Below, piece after piece: positions 1 through 11,566 of a stretch of 64,000 nucleotides of DNA (position 1 is the first letter of the stretch; each line of letters begins with the position of its first letter). This DNA comes from Microcella alkalica (lineage in GTDB: Bacteria > Actinomycetota > Actinomycetes > Actinomycetales > Microbacteriaceae): NCBI RefSeq assembly GCF_014595885.1, contig NZ_JABUKC010000004.1, forward strand, positions 163,897 through 227,896, read 5' to 3'. The notes below the pieces were generated by a model, which saw only the letters and a list, made by a program, of their open reading frames with translations, was not told the origin of the DNA and did no database searches. The translations under genes were made by a program, and so were the position numbers.

Positions 1-654
1 GTCGCCGACGACCGATCGATGCAGGATGCTCGGCACGCCGGGCCCCGCCGGCGCGTCCGGGTGCGCCCAGCGCTCCGGCTCCCACCCCAGCTCGGCGTAG
101 CACTCGTCGTTGACGATGACCGCGCCGAGCTCGCGCGCCCGGAGGACGGCGGCGCGCAGCTGGTCGACGCCGAGGACGGCGCCGTCGGGGTTGCCGGGCG
201 AGTTGATCCAGATGAGACGCGTGCCCTCGGGCCAGCGTGCGGGATCGTCCTCGGCGACCGCACGAGCGCCGATGAGGGCGGCGCCGACGGCGTACGTGGG
301 GTACGCGGTGCGGGGGTGCACGATGATGTCGTCGCGGCCGAGGCCGAGCAGCAGCGGCAGGAGCGCGACGAGCTCCTTCGATCCGATCGTGGGGAGCACG
401 GCATCCGCCGCCACCGTCACGTCGCGACGACGCGCGTACCAGCGGGCGATCGCGTCGCGCAGCGCGGCCGTGCCCATCGTCTGCGGGTAGGCGTGCGCGT
501 CGGTCGCGGCGACGAGCGCCGCGCGCACCACCTCGGGGGTCGCGTCGACGGGCGAGCCGACCGAGAGGTCGACGACGCCGCCGGCGTGCTCGCGGGCGCG
601 CGCGGCGAACGGCGCGAGGGAATCCCAGGGGAAGTCGGGCAGCTGCAGGGGCAC
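1..654 (-). CDS. dapC: Succinyldiaminopimelate transaminase (partial, C-terminus outside window)
   Basis: PLP-dependent fold-type I aminotransferase of the lysine/meso-diaminopimelate pathway, making the amino donor form of N-succinyl-diaminopimelate for peptidoglycan and lysine. About 218 N-terminal residues are inside the window; the frame runs off the left edge, so the PLP lysine is not visible. Recognisable pieces are a short N-terminal LPDFPWDSL segment, VVDLSVGSPVD, and the substrate/PLP segment with SPGNPDGAVL. No ATG exists near the N-terminus; GTG at 652-654 is the best in-frame start but has no clear Shine-Dalgarno, so translation is probably coupled to the ferredoxin gene ending at 681. 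The fdxA-dapC order is the usual actinobacterial one and supports DapC over other aminotransferases. Confidence 0.85.
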   Translation of the reverse strand, partial: MPLQLPDFPWDSLAPFAARAREHAGGVVDLSVGSPVDATPEVVRAALVAATDAHAYPQTMGTAALRDAIARWYARRRDVTVAADAVLPTIGSKELVALLPLLLGLGRDDIIVHPRTAYPTYAVGAALIGARAVAEDDPARWPEGTRLIWINSPGNPDGAVLGVDQLRAAVLRARELGAVIVNDECYAELGWEPERWAHPDAPAGPGVPSILHRSVVGD

Positions 655-680
655 GAGCGGGGCGGGCGGCGCGCCGAGCG

Positions 681-998
681 TCAGTTCTGCGGCGGCAGCG
701 ACGCGACGATCTCGTGGTCGCTGTGGATCACGCCGACCTTCGCCGCGCCGCCGGGCGAGCCGATCTCCTGGAAGAACTCGACGTTCGCGCGGTAGTAGTC
801 GCTCCACTGCTCGGGCAGGTCATCCTCGTAGTAGATCGCCTCGACGGGGCACACCGGCTCGCAGGCGCCGCAGTCGACGCACTCGTCGGGGTGGATGTAG
901 AGCATCCGGTCGCCCTCGTAGATGCAGTCGACGGGACACTCGTCGATGCAGGCGCGGTCTTTGACGTCGACGCAGGGTAGAGCGATCACGTAGGTCAC
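681..998 (-). CDS. fdxA: Seven-iron ferredoxin (3Fe-4S/4Fe-4S)
   Basis: Small soluble electron carrier, 105 residues. Cysteines at 9, 17, 21, 25 and then the tight CVDCGAC...CP set (40, 43, 46, 50) give the usual FdxA arrangement: C9, C17, C50 for the 3Fe-4S cluster and C21/C40/C43/C46 for the 4Fe-4S cluster. The acidic C-terminal half has YYEDDLPEQW, typical of actinobacterial FdxA. The start is GTG at 996-998 and shares four bases (GTGA) with the stop of the membrane gene upstream, which implies translational coupling. Its redox partner cannot be told from the context. Confidence 0.95.
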   Translation of the reverse strand: MTYVIALPCVDVKDRACIDECPVDCIYEGDRMLYIHPDECVDCGACEPVCPVEAIYYEDDLPEQWSDYYRANVEFFQEIGSPGGAAKVGVIHSDHEIVASLPPQN

Positions 999-1423
999 GG
1001 CGCGGGCTGTTCCTTCTCCTCGGAAGCGGACTCCTCGATGCTACCCGCAGGGCGGCGGTGAGCACGCTGGACGCGGGGCCAGGCGATGACGAGCAGCGCG
1101 ATGAGCATGAGACCCAGGCTCCAGCCGTAGCCGAGCCAGTTGTTCGGGATCACGACCGAGGCGCCCGCGCCGGGCGAGGCGAGTGCGAGGGCGACCGCCG
1201 AGATGCCCAGGGCGCCCGCGAGCGCCGGCCCGCGGTCGTCGCCCCACACGCGCAGGCCCGCCGTGTAGAGGCCCACCGTCGTGAGCCCGAGCAGCAGGCC
1301 GACGGGCGGCAGCGACTGGTGCGTGAACGAGCCGACGAGGCCGATCACGGCGCCACCGAGACTCGCCAGCGCGAGCACGGCGATGCGGTGCAGCGCGCCG
1401 GGGCGCGCGGAGGAGGCTGCCAT
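995..1423 (-). CDS. Small multi-pass membrane protein (DUF6113-like)
   Basis: A 142-residue protein with about four hydrophobic helices (around residues 15-35, 40-60, 65-85 and 100-120) and a charged tail EESASEEKEQPAP. It resembles the DUF6113 family found next to fdxA and dapC in actinobacteria; no function is known. The start at 1423 is chosen because a longer in-frame ATG at 1456 would run about 29 bases into ilvE, which ends at 1428. The stop overlaps the fdxA GTG by four bases, so ilvE, this gene, fdxA and dapC look co-transcribed. Confidence 0.75.
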   Translation of the reverse strand: MAASSARPGALHRIAVLALASLGGAVIGLVGSFTHQSLPPVGLLLGLTTVGLYTAGLRVWGDDRGPALAGALGISAVALALASPGAGASVVIPNNWLGYGWSLGLMLIALLVIAWPRVQRAHRRPAGSIEESASEEKEQPAP

Positions 1424-1427
1424 GGGC

Positions 1428-2552
1428 CTAGGCGTCGAGGCGGAGCATCCACCCATGGGGGTCGAGGCGGCGGCCGTACTGGATGTCGGTGAGCTCCTGA
1501 CGGAGCGACATCGTCAGCTCGCCGGGCTGCGCGTCGGCCGAGCCGATCTCGAAGCTCTCGCCGTCGGCGACGCCCTTCAGCAGGCCGATCGGCGTCACCA
1601 CGGCGGCAGTGCCGCACGCGAAGGCCTCGACGATCTCGCCCGAGGCGACGCCCTCGCGCCATTCGTCGAGCGTGACGCGCCGGCGCTCGACGCGGTGCCC
1701 GCGATCCTCAGCCAGCTGCAGGATCGAGTCGCGCGTGATGCCCTCGAGGATCGAGTCGCTCTGCGGGGTGACGAGCGTGCCGTCGCGCTTCACGAGCACG
1801 ACGTTCATGCCGCCGAGCTCCTCGAGGTAGCGGCCCTCGACCGAGTCGAGGAAGAGCACCTGCTGGCAGCCGTGCTCGGCAGCCTCCGCCTGCGCGACGA
1901 GCGACGAGGCGTAGTTGCCGCCCGTCTTCGCCGCCCCCGTGCCGCCCCTGCCGGCGCGCGAGTACTGGGTGGTCAGCCAGATCGAGACCGGGGCGACGCC
2001 GCCGGAGAAGTAGGCACCGGCGGGCGAGGCGATGAGGTAGTAGGCCACCTTGTGCGCGGGGCGCACGCCGAGGAAGGCCTCCTTCGCGAACATGAACGGC
2101 CGCAGGTACAGGCTCGTCTCCGGCGCGCTCGGCACCCAGTCGCCGTCGATCGCGATGAGCTCGCGCAGCGAGGCGAGGAAGTGCTCGACCGGCAGCTCGG
2201 GCAGCGCCATGCGCCTCGCCGAGCGCTGCAGGCGGCGCGCGTTCGCGTCGGGACGGAACGACCAGATCGAGCCGTCGGCGTGACGGTAGGCCTTGAGGCC
2301 CTCGAAGATCTCCTGCCCGTAGTGCAGCACCGACGCGGCCGGGTCGAGCGAGATCGGGCCGTAGGGCTGCACGCGCGGGCGATGCCAGCCGCCGCCCACG
2401 CTCCAGCAGATGTCGACCATGTGGTCGGTGAAGTGCTTGCCGAAGCCCGGCGCGGCGAGGATCGCCTCGCGCTCGGCGACGCTGCGGGCGCTGTCGTTGC
2501 GGGTCACCTGGAAGCTCAGGCCCTGCTCGGCCATCGGCAGGAGGTTCGTCAT
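1428..2552 (-). CDS. ilvE: Branched-chain amino acid aminotransferase
   Basis: Class IV PLP aminotransferase that interconverts leucine, isoleucine and valine with their 2-keto acids; last step of branched-chain synthesis. 374 residues, the normal size. [14 protein letters not shown] (around 78-90) and the PLP-lysine segment [12 protein letters not shown] (Lys209) are diagnostic. The start ATG at 2552 begins [10 protein letters not shown] and has GAGGAC upstream; the frame is open further but that part is arginine-rich and not protein-like. It lies 67 bases downstream of leuB in the same direction and has a possible -10 box of its own. Confidence 0.96.
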   Translation of the reverse strand: MTNLLPMAEQGLSFQVTRNDSARSVAEREAILAAPGFGKHFTDHMVDICWSVGGGWHRPRVQPYGPISLDPAASVLHYGQEIFEGLKAYRHADGSIWSFRPDANARRLQRSARRMALPELPVEHFLASLRELIAIDGDWVPSAPETSLYLRPFMFAKEAFLGVRPAHKVAYYLIASPAGAYFSGGVAPVSIWLTTQYSRAGRGGTGAAKTGGNYASSLVAQAEAAEHGCQQVLFLDSVEGRYLEELGGMNVVLVKRDGTLVTPQSDSILEGITRDSILQLAEDRGHRVERRRVTLDEWREGVASGEIVEAFACGTAAVVTPIGLLKGVADGESFEIGSADAQPGELTMSLRQELTDIQYGRRLDPHGWMLRLDA

Positions 2553-2606
2553 GGTCGTCCTCGAGGAAGGTCCGCCGGAGGCGCTCCGACGGCGCGGTGT
2601 GGAATC

Positions 2607-2612
2607 AGGGTA
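2607..2612 (-). promoter_or_regulatory. Candidate -10 box (TACCCT) for ilvE
   Basis: TACCCT on the minus strand fits the actinobacterial TAnnnT consensus and lies between the leuB stop and the ilvE start. It would start transcription near 2599 with a leader of about 46 bases. No convincing -35 box is visible. Confidence 0.4.
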
Positions 2613-2619
2613 CTCGGGC

Positions 2620-3678
2620 TCAGCGCGCGAGCGCGGCGAGGATGGCCGCACCCGTCTCGCTCGTCGAACGGCGCTCGGCACCGCGCGAGGCGAGGTCGCT
2701 CGCGACGGCCGCGTGGATGCGCGCGGCGGCCTGCGGGTGCCCGTTGTGCTCGAGCAGCAGCGCCGCCGACAGGATCGCCGCCGTCGGGTCGGCCTTGCCC
2801 TGCCCCGCGATGTCGGGGGCCGAGCCGTGCACGGGCTCGAACATGCTCGGGAACGCGCGGTCGGGGTTGATGTTGCCCGAGGCCGCGAGCCCGATGCCGC
2901 CGCTGATGGCGCCGGCCAGGTCGGTGAGGATGTCGCCGAAGAGGTTGTCGGTCACGATGACGTCGAAGCGCGACGGGTCGGTGACGAGGAAGATCGTGGC
3001 GGCATCGACGTGAAGGTAGTCGACGGCGACGTCGGGGAACTCGGCCGCGACGCGGTCGACCGTGCGCTGCCAGAGCGAGCCGGCGTTCACGAGCACGTTC
3101 GTCTTGTGCACGAGCGTCAGCCTCCGGCGGCGCGCGGCGGCCTGCGCGAAGCCGAACCGCACGACGCGCTCGACGCCGAACGCGGTGTTCACGCTCGTCT
3201 CGTTCGCGATCTCGTGCGGGGTTCCCACACGGATACTGCCGCCGTTGCCCACGTAGGGGCCCTCGGTGCCCTCGCGCACGACGACGAAGTCGACCGCGCC
3301 GGGGCTCGCGAGCGGCGACACGACGCCCGGGAAGAGCGTCGTGGGGCGCAGGTTGACGTAGTGGTCGAACGCGAAGCGGAGCTTCAGCAGCAGACCGCGC
3401 TCGATGATGCCGCCGGCGAGCCGGGCATCCCGCGGATCGCCGCCGACGGCGCCGAACAGGATTGCACCGTGACGCGCGAGGGCTTCGAGCGTCGAGTCGT
3501 CGAGAATCTCGCCGGTCGCGAGATAGTGGTCGGCGCCGAGCGCGTAGGTCGTCTCGGTGATGGCGACGTCGTCGCCGGCGGCGGCGCGCAGCACGGCGAG
3601 AGCCTCGGCGACGACCTCGGGGCCGATGCCGTCGCCGGGGATGACGGCGAGGTCGAGGGTCGAGGGCGAGGTTGTCAT
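2620..3678 (-). CDS. leuB: 3-isopropylmalate dehydrogenase
   Basis: NAD-dependent oxidative decarboxylation of 3-isopropylmalate to 2-oxoisocaproate, third step of leucine synthesis. 352 residues, as in other actinobacterial LeuB. The N-terminal [17 protein letters not shown], the substrate-loop arginines around [15 protein letters not shown], the metal-binding [15 protein letters not shown] and the NAD-site [15 protein letters not shown] are all present. The start ATG at 3678 has AAAGG upstream. The roughly 100-base leader shows no leucine-rich leader peptide. IlvE follows directly downstream, so the last two leucine steps are adjacent. Confidence 0.97.
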   Translation of the reverse strand: MTTSPSTLDLAVIPGDGIGPEVVAEALAVLRAAAGDDVAITETTYALGADHYLATGEILDDSTLEALARHGAILFGAVGGDPRDARLAGGIIERGLLLKLRFAFDHYVNLRPTTLFPGVVSPLASPGAVDFVVVREGTEGPYVGNGGSIRVGTPHEIANETSVNTAFGVERVVRFGFAQAAARRRRLTLVHKTNVLVNAGSLWQRTVDRVAAEFPDVAVDYLHVDAATIFLVTDPSRFDVIVTDNLFGDILTDLAGAISGGIGLAASGNINPDRAFPSMFEPVHGSAPDIAGQGKADPTAAILSAALLLEHNGHPQAAARIHAAVASDLASRGAERRSTSETGAAILAALAR

Positions 3679-3790
3679 GAGGGCCTTTCGGTGCTCGCGG
3701 AGGCGCGGTCGACCCTCGTTCGGGGGACGATGCGGCTGATTCCCAGGTTGTGCCGTTCTGCCCCGGAATTCCGCGGGAGTCGGCCCCTCC

Positions 3791-3796
3791 AGGCTA
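3791..3796 (-). promoter_or_regulatory. Candidate -10 box (TAGCCT) for leuB
   Basis: TAGCCT on the minus strand, matching TAnnnT. Transcription would begin near 3784 and give a leader of about 105 bases. Confidence 0.4.
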
Positions 3797-3852
3797 CCCC
3801 CGCGGCGGGGCCTCGGCGGTCGATGGGCTTTCGCCGGGCATCCAGGCGGCGC

Positions 3853-3858
3853 TAAGTT
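3853..3858 (+). promoter_or_regulatory. Candidate -10 box (TAAGTT) for the DUF6458-like gene
   Basis: TAAGTT lies 28 bases before the ATG at 3887; the predicted leader of about 22 bases contains the GAAAGGAG ribosome site. Divergent from the leuB promoter about 57 bases away. Confidence 0.45.
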
Positions 3859-3886
3859 CCCTCTCGGATACGAAAGGAGCTCCACC

Positions 3887-4126
3887 ATGAGCATCGGCTT
3901 CGGAATCTTCATGTTCGCGCTCGGGGCGATCCTCGCCTTCGCCGTGAACGTCAGCCTCGACTGGATCGAGCTGTCGACCATCGGGTACATCCTCATGATC
4001 GCGGGTGCGGTCACGGCGATCATCGGCGTCGTGCTGATGAGCCGCCGCCGTTCGGTGTCGACGTCGCACACGACCGTCGATCCCGTCTCGGGCGACCGCG
4101 TCACCCGCCGCGACGAGGTCGTCTGA
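3887..4126 (+). CDS. Small two-helix membrane protein (DUF6458-like)
   Basis: 79 residues: two hydrophobic helices (about 3-22 and 30-50), then a basic stop-transfer SRRR and a polar cytoplasmic tail with [18 protein letters not shown]. This architecture matches the actinobacterial DUF6458 family. GAAAGGAG seven bases before the ATG sets the start. It is a single gene between the leuB promoter and a strong bidirectional terminator. Function unknown. Confidence 0.8.
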   Translation: MSIGFGIFMFALGAILAFAVNVSLDWIELSTIGYILMIAGAVTAIIGVVLMSRRRSVSTSHTTVDPVSGDRVTRRDEVV

Positions 4127-4158
4127 CCGACATCTCGCGCGACCAGCGCCACCACGAC

Positions 4159-4193
4159 GACGGCGCCGCTCCCCTCGCGGGGGCGGCGCCGTC
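4159..4193. terminator. Bidirectional terminator between the DUF6458-like gene and serA
   Basis: A 10-bp perfect stem (GACGGCGCCG pairing with CGGCGCCGTC) extended by about five more pairs including one G-U, with a loop of about five bases. It separates two convergent genes. Confidence 0.75.
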
Positions 4194-4217
4194 GCCATGC
4201 GGGGCGGATGCCGGGGC

Positions 4218-5810
4218 TCAGCCCTCGACGATCGTGATCTCGCGCATGACGGTCGCATCGATCGCGGTGCGCACCCGCTCGAGCAGCTCCTCCGGCACGC
4301 GCGAATCGACGGTCAGCACACTCAGCGCGGGGCCGCCCGCCTCGTGGCGAGCGATCTGCATGCCGGCGATGTTGATCTGCGCCTCGCCGAACTCCTTGCC
4401 GTAGACCGCGACGATGCCCGGGCGGTCGGTGTAGAGCATGACGATGAGGTGCTGGGCCATCGGCACCTCGACGTCGTAGCCGTTGATCTCGACGATCTTC
4501 TCCGCCTGCTTCGCCCCGACGAGCGTGCCCGAGACCGACAGCTGCGTGCCATCGGCGAGCGCGCCGCGGATGGTCAGCAGGTTGCGGTACTCCTCACTCG
4601 TGGCGTCGGTGATGAGCCGCACGGCGACGCCGAGCTGGTCGGCCATCAGCGGCGCGTTGACGTAGCTGACCTGCTCGCTCGAGATGCGGCTGAAGATGCC
4701 CTTGAGCGCCGCGAGCTTCAGCACGTTGACGTCGTGGGCGACGATCTCGCCGCGCACCTCGACGTCGATGCTCGCGAAGGCGTGGTCGGCGAGGCTCGCG
4801 AAGACCTGGCCCAGCTTCTCCATGAGCGGGATGCCCGGGCGCACGGTCGGGTCGATGACGCCGCCCGCGACGTTGACGGCATCCGGCACGAGCTCGCCGT
4901 CGAGCGCGAGGCGCACCGACTTCGCGACCGAGACGCCCGCCTTCTCCTGCGCCTCGTCGGTCGAGGCGCCGAGGTGCGGGGTGAGCTGGATCGTGGGCAG
5001 GTCGAGCAGGGGCGAGCCGACGGGCGGCTCGGCGACGAAGACGTCGAGGCCCGCGCCCGCGATGCGGCCGGAGGCGAGCGCCTCATGCAGGGCATCCTCG
5101 TCGATGATGCCGCCGCGGCTGGCGTTGACGATGCGCAGGCCGGGCTTCGCCTTCGCGAACTGCCCCGCGCCGATGAGGTTCGTCGTCTCGGGCGTCTTCG
5201 GGATGTGGATGGTGATGAAGTCGCTGCGCTCCATGAGCTCGTCGAGGCTCAGCAGGGTGACGCCGAGCTGCTGCGCGCGGGCCGGCGGCACGAACGGGTC
5301 GTAGCCGACGAGCTCGACGCCGAAGCCCGCGAGGCGCTGAGCGACGAGGGTGCCGATGCGGCCGAGGCCGACGATGCCGACGGTCTTCTCGTAGAGCTCG
5401 ACGCCCGTGAACGTCGAGCGCTTCCACTCGCCGCGCTTCATCGAGGCGTTCGCGTCGGGGATGTGCCGGGCGAGCGCGAGCAGGTGGCCGACCGCGAGCT
5501 CGGCGGCCGAGATGACGTTCGAGGTCGGAGCGTTGACGACCATGACGCCCGCGGTCGTCGCCGCCTTCACGTCGACGTTGTCGAGGCCGACGCCCGCACG
5601 GGCGATGACCTTGAGGCGCTTGCCGGCGGCGATCGCCTCCGCGTCCATCTGCGTGGCCGAGCGGATGAGCACCGCGCTCGCGTCGGCGAGCGCCGACAGC
5701 AGCGCCGAGCGGTCGGTGCCGTCGACCTGGCGGATCTCGAAGTCGGGCCCGAGGGCGTCGACCGTGGCGGGAGAGAGTTCTTCGGCGATGAGCACAACCG
5801 GCTTGGTCAC
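4218..5810 (-). CDS. serA: D-3-phosphoglycerate dehydrogenase
   Basis: First committed step of serine synthesis: 3-phosphoglycerate to 3-phosphohydroxypyruvate with NAD+. 530 residues, the long actinobacterial type with three domains. The catalytic/NAD part (1-about 310) has [17 protein letters not shown] and the His in LTPHLGAST. An intervening regulatory domain follows (about 320-450), then a C-terminal ACT domain (about 455-530, [15 protein letters not shown]) that in this family senses serine. The start is GTG at 5808-5810 with AGGAC upstream. It stands alone, with a terminator after it. Confidence 0.97.
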   Translation of the reverse strand: MTKPVVLIAEELSPATVDALGPDFEIRQVDGTDRSALLSALADASAVLIRSATQMDAEAIAAGKRLKVIARAGVGLDNVDVKAATTAGVMVVNAPTSNVISAAELAVGHLLALARHIPDANASMKRGEWKRSTFTGVELYEKTVGIVGLGRIGTLVAQRLAGFGVELVGYDPFVPPARAQQLGVTLLSLDELMERSDFITIHIPKTPETTNLIGAGQFAKAKPGLRIVNASRGGIIDEDALHEALASGRIAGAGLDVFVAEPPVGSPLLDLPTIQLTPHLGASTDEAQEKAGVSVAKSVRLALDGELVPDAVNVAGGVIDPTVRPGIPLMEKLGQVFASLADHAFASIDVEVRGEIVAHDVNVLKLAALKGIFSRISSEQVSYVNAPLMADQLGVAVRLITDATSEEYRNLLTIRGALADGTQLSVSGTLVGAKQAEKIVEINGYDVEVPMAQHLIVMLYTDRPGIVAVYGKEFGEAQINIAGMQIARHEAGGPALSVLTVDSRVPEELLERVRTAIDATVMREITIVEG

Positions 5811-5923
5811 GAGGACGTCCTAACGCAGGGGTGAACGCGAGAAAGAGCAGCAGTGGTGGTGGTGGTGTGCGATCGCCACGCGCCGTCGGGGGCGATCGGT
5901 GCTCTCAGGGTATCGCAGGCAGA

Positions 5924-6310
5924 ATGGCCGCCATGACGGCCGTCGAGCTCGCCCGCATCATCACCGCCGTCGTCTTCATCGGCATCGGGGTCACCCACTT
6001 CGTGCCGCTCGTCGTGCGCGGCATGGCCGCGATGGTGCCGCACGTGTTCCGCGGCCGGCCCTTCAGCGCGCGCGGCTGGGTCTGGGTCACCGGCGTCGCC
6101 GAGATCGCCGGCGGCGTGGGGCTGCTCGTGCCGCCGACACGGGCAGCGGCCGGCATCGCCCTCGCGGTCTTCCTGGTCTGCGTGTTCCCCGCCAACGCGC
6201 ACGCCGCGCGGCACCGCGAGCGGTTCGGGGTCTTCGCCGTGCCGTTCTGGCCGCGACTGGCGATGCAGGTCGCGCTCATCGCGCTCGTGCTCTGGGTGGG
6301 GCTCGGCTAG
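5924..6310 (+). CDS. DoxX-like membrane protein
   Basis: 128 residues with four hydrophobic helices and the DoxX-family pattern of a helical hairpin, FRGRPFSARGW, EIAGGVGLLVPPTR and a C-terminal helix. The start is ATG at 5924 (MAAMTAVEL); ATG 5933 is an alternative, and neither has a strong ribosome site. Its last four bases overlap the 3' end of the convergent minus-strand gene. Physiological role unknown; some DoxX proteins take part in redox or thiol stress, but nothing here shows that. Confidence 0.7.
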   Translation: MAAMTAVELARIITAVVFIGIGVTHFVPLVVRGMAAMVPHVFRGRPFSARGWVWVTGVAEIAGGVGLLVPPTRAAAGIALAVFLVCVFPANAHAARHRERFGVFAVPFWPRLAMQVALIALVLWVGLG

Positions 6311-6618
6311 GCCAGGGTGACCGCTGCGCCCGCCACGGCGATGAGGCTCAGCCGCGTCGTCGCCATGACGCAGAGCGCGACGATGAGCACGAGCGTGAAG
6401 CGCGTCACCGGCTGCCGCCACCCCAGCACCACCGCGGCCGCGAAGATCAGCGGCGGCGCGAGCACGCTCGCCCACAGCACGCCCCACGGCGTGCGGTCGG
6501 CGACGCCGAACGCCTCCAGCTGCTGCGGGAAGGCCAGCAGGTTCGAGACGCCGTCGAACAGGAACCACGCCGCGAGCAGCCCCATCACCACGACGACCGC
6601 GATGCGCGCCGCCCTCAC
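6307..6618 (-). CDS. Small membrane protein, unknown
   Basis: 103 residues, three to four hydrophobic helices, no recognised family. The GTG start at 6616-6618 shares GTGA with the stop of the gene upstream, so the two are translated as a pair. Its 3' end overlaps the convergent DoxX-like gene by four bases. Confidence 0.6.
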   Translation of the reverse strand: MRAARIAVVVVMGLLAAWFLFDGVSNLLAFPQQLEAFGVADRTPWGVLWASVLAPPLIFAAAVVLGWRQPVTRFTLVLIVALCVMATTRLSLIAVAGAAVTLA

Positions 6619-7124
6619 GGGAGCACCCCGATGAGCACGGGCCACGGCACGAGCACGAGCGTGCCGAGCGCCAGCCAGCCCAGGCGCACTGCCGGGCGGC
6701 CGCCGCGCGTGAGCGCCATGACCGTGCCGAACCACAGCGCGCACGCGATGATCGCCAGGAACTCGCCGAACTGGTACAGCACCTCGATGAGCAGCGTCGC
6801 ACCCGAGAGCTGCAGGGTGCCGACCGAGAGGATCCAGCCGACCGAGTACGCGAGGTAGACGCCCGCGAGCACACCCGTCGCCGCCGTCACCGCGGAGCGG
6901 CGCCGCGCCTCGCGGTCGGTCGCGGGCTGCGCCGCGATCGAGGGGGCGGATGCCGCGGTCGCGTCGGGCGCGTCGGGCCCGGCCGGGGCATCCCCCGCCG
7001 GCTGCCCCTGCGCGTCGTCGTCGAGGGCGACGGGCTGCTCGGGCTGCGCCTGCCCCGGATCGACCCAGCTCGGGTCGTCGGGGTCGCCCCAGTCGAGGGC
7101 CTCCTCGCGGCGGTCGGCGTTCAT
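6615..7124 (-). CDS. Membrane protein with long acidic/proline N-terminal region
   Basis: 169 residues: a hydrophilic N-terminus of about 70 residues rich in Asp, Pro and Ala (EALDWGDPDDPSWVDPG), then four hydrophobic helices. No family recognised. The ATG at 7122-7124 is preceded by TAGGGT with six bases between, so the mRNA probably starts at the AUG. Translationally coupled to the 103-residue membrane protein downstream. Confidence 0.65.
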   Translation of the reverse strand: MNADRREEALDWGDPDDPSWVDPGQAQPEQPVALDDDAQGQPAGDAPAGPDAPDATAASAPSIAAQPATDREARRRSAVTAATGVLAGVYLAYSVGWILSVGTLQLSGATLLIEVLYQFGEFLAIIACALWFGTVMALTRGGRPAVRLGWLALGTLVLVPWPVLIGVLP

Positions 7125-7130
7125 GCCGCC

Positions 7131-7136
7131 ACCCTA
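7131..7136 (-). promoter_or_regulatory. Leaderless-type -10 box (TAGGGT)
   Basis: TAGGGT is followed by six bases and then the ATG at 7124, the spacing expected when transcription starts at the first base of the start codon. Divergent from TAGCGT at 7180-7185. Confidence 0.5.
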
Positions 7137-7179
7137 CCGACCTGGGGAACGGCGCCCGCTGAGCGTCGGAGGGTGCCGC

Positions 7180-7185
7180 TAGCGT
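7180..7185 (+). promoter_or_regulatory. Candidate -10 box (TAGCGT) for the DUF1353 gene
   Basis: TAGCGT lies 20 bases before the ATG at 7206; the short predicted leader carries the GGGGAAGGGGG ribosome site. Confidence 0.45.
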
Positions 7186-7205
7186 CGGGCAGGGGAAGGG
7201 GGCCC

Positions 7206-8000
7206 ATGCCGTTCGAGACCGTCGACGGGCGACCGCTCACGGGCGTGCCGCTGCTGTACCGCATGGGCCGCGACTTCCAGGTGACCGAGCCGTTCGCGTA
7301 TCGCGACCCACGCGACGGCTCCGTCGTCACGGTGCCCGCGCACGACGTCTCGCGGCCGCCGACGGAGGGCAACTCGACCGACTTCGCCTCGGTGCCGCCC
7401 TTCCTGTGGGGGCTCATCGCCAACTACGGTCCGCAGACGCTGCCGGCGATCCTGCACGACGCGATGGTCGAGGATGCCCGGCGCGCGCCCGCCGCCGAGC
7501 GCCTGGCCCGGCGGCGCGCGGCCGATGACCTGTTCCGAGTCGCGCTCGTCGACAACGGCATCCACCTGCTGCGCGCGCGGGTCATGTGGGCCGCGGTCGG
7601 GCTCGAGAGCCGGCTGCGGCATGGCGGGGCGCTCGGTCGCGTGCTCGTCGCCCAGGTCGCGGTCGGGGCGCTGTGGCTCGTCGCGGCGACGGCGCTCGCG
7701 ATCGTCGGCGCCGCCGGGCTCGGGGCGTGGTGGCTCGTGACGCTCGCGGCGCCCGCGCTGCTCGCGGGGCTGTGGGGCTCCTCGGCGGGGCTCGTGATCG
7801 CCGCGACGTACCTCGGCGCGCTGTACGGGCCGCTCGTGCTCGGCGCGTTTGTCGCCTCGCACGTCGAAGGGCTCATCGCGCTGCTCGTGTGGCTCGCGAC
7901 CGGGCGGCGCGGCCCGCGCCCGCAGGCCGAGCCGACCGTGCGCTGGAAGGACGAGTACGGGCCGGAGGCCGCGCGCGAGCGCATCGCGCCCCCGCGCTGA
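7206..8000 (+). CDS. DUF1353 domain protein with membrane-helix C-terminus
   Basis: 264 residues. The first roughly 130 residues fit DUF1353, a family frequent in phages and some bacteria: STDFASVPPFLWGL, then PAILHDAMVED and a helical AADDLFRVAL segment. DUF1353 has been suggested to resemble peptidase-like folds, but no activity is established. From about residue 145 on there are three to four hydrophobic helices and a charged tail, so the domain is probably membrane-anchored. The start ATG is set by GGGGAAGGGGG just upstream. It faces ilvC with a terminator between them. No other phage genes are nearby. Confidence 0.75.
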   Translation: MPFETVDGRPLTGVPLLYRMGRDFQVTEPFAYRDPRDGSVVTVPAHDVSRPPTEGNSTDFASVPPFLWGLIANYGPQTLPAILHDAMVEDARRAPAAERLARRRAADDLFRVALVDNGIHLLRARVMWAAVGLESRLRHGGALGRVLVAQVAVGALWLVAATALAIVGAAGLGAWWLVTLAAPALLAGLWGSSAGLVIAATYLGALYGPLVLGAFVASHVEGLIALLVWLATGRRGPRPQAEPTVRWKDEYGPEAARERIAPPR

Positions 8001-8076
8001 GCGGCCGCTCGCGCCGCGCCGCTGCTCACGGCCGTGTGGCGCGGCGCACCGCGACGTCGCCGGGCGGAGACGCGGA

Positions 8077-8105
8077 AGGCCGGCCGCCCCGAAGGGCGAC
8101 CGGCC
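8077..8105. terminator. Terminator downstream of ilvC
   Basis: Stem of 13 positions with one mismatch (AGGCCGGCCGCCC against GGGCGACCGGCCT) around a short CGAA loop, between the convergent DUF1353 gene and ilvC. Confidence 0.7.
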
Positions 8106-8122
8106 TGCATCGCTGCGAAGGA

Positions 8123-11566
<3,444 letters not shown>

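Noticed and set aside
3679..3790. Possible leucine attenuator in the leuB leader
   Set aside because: No start codon followed by a leucine-rich run and no pair of competing hairpins with a T-run were found.
2620..4155. leuB read as a 511-residue protein
   Set aside because: The first 159 codons have no LeuB similarity and cross the DUF6458-like gene and promoters. ATG 3678 with AAAGG fits the family length.
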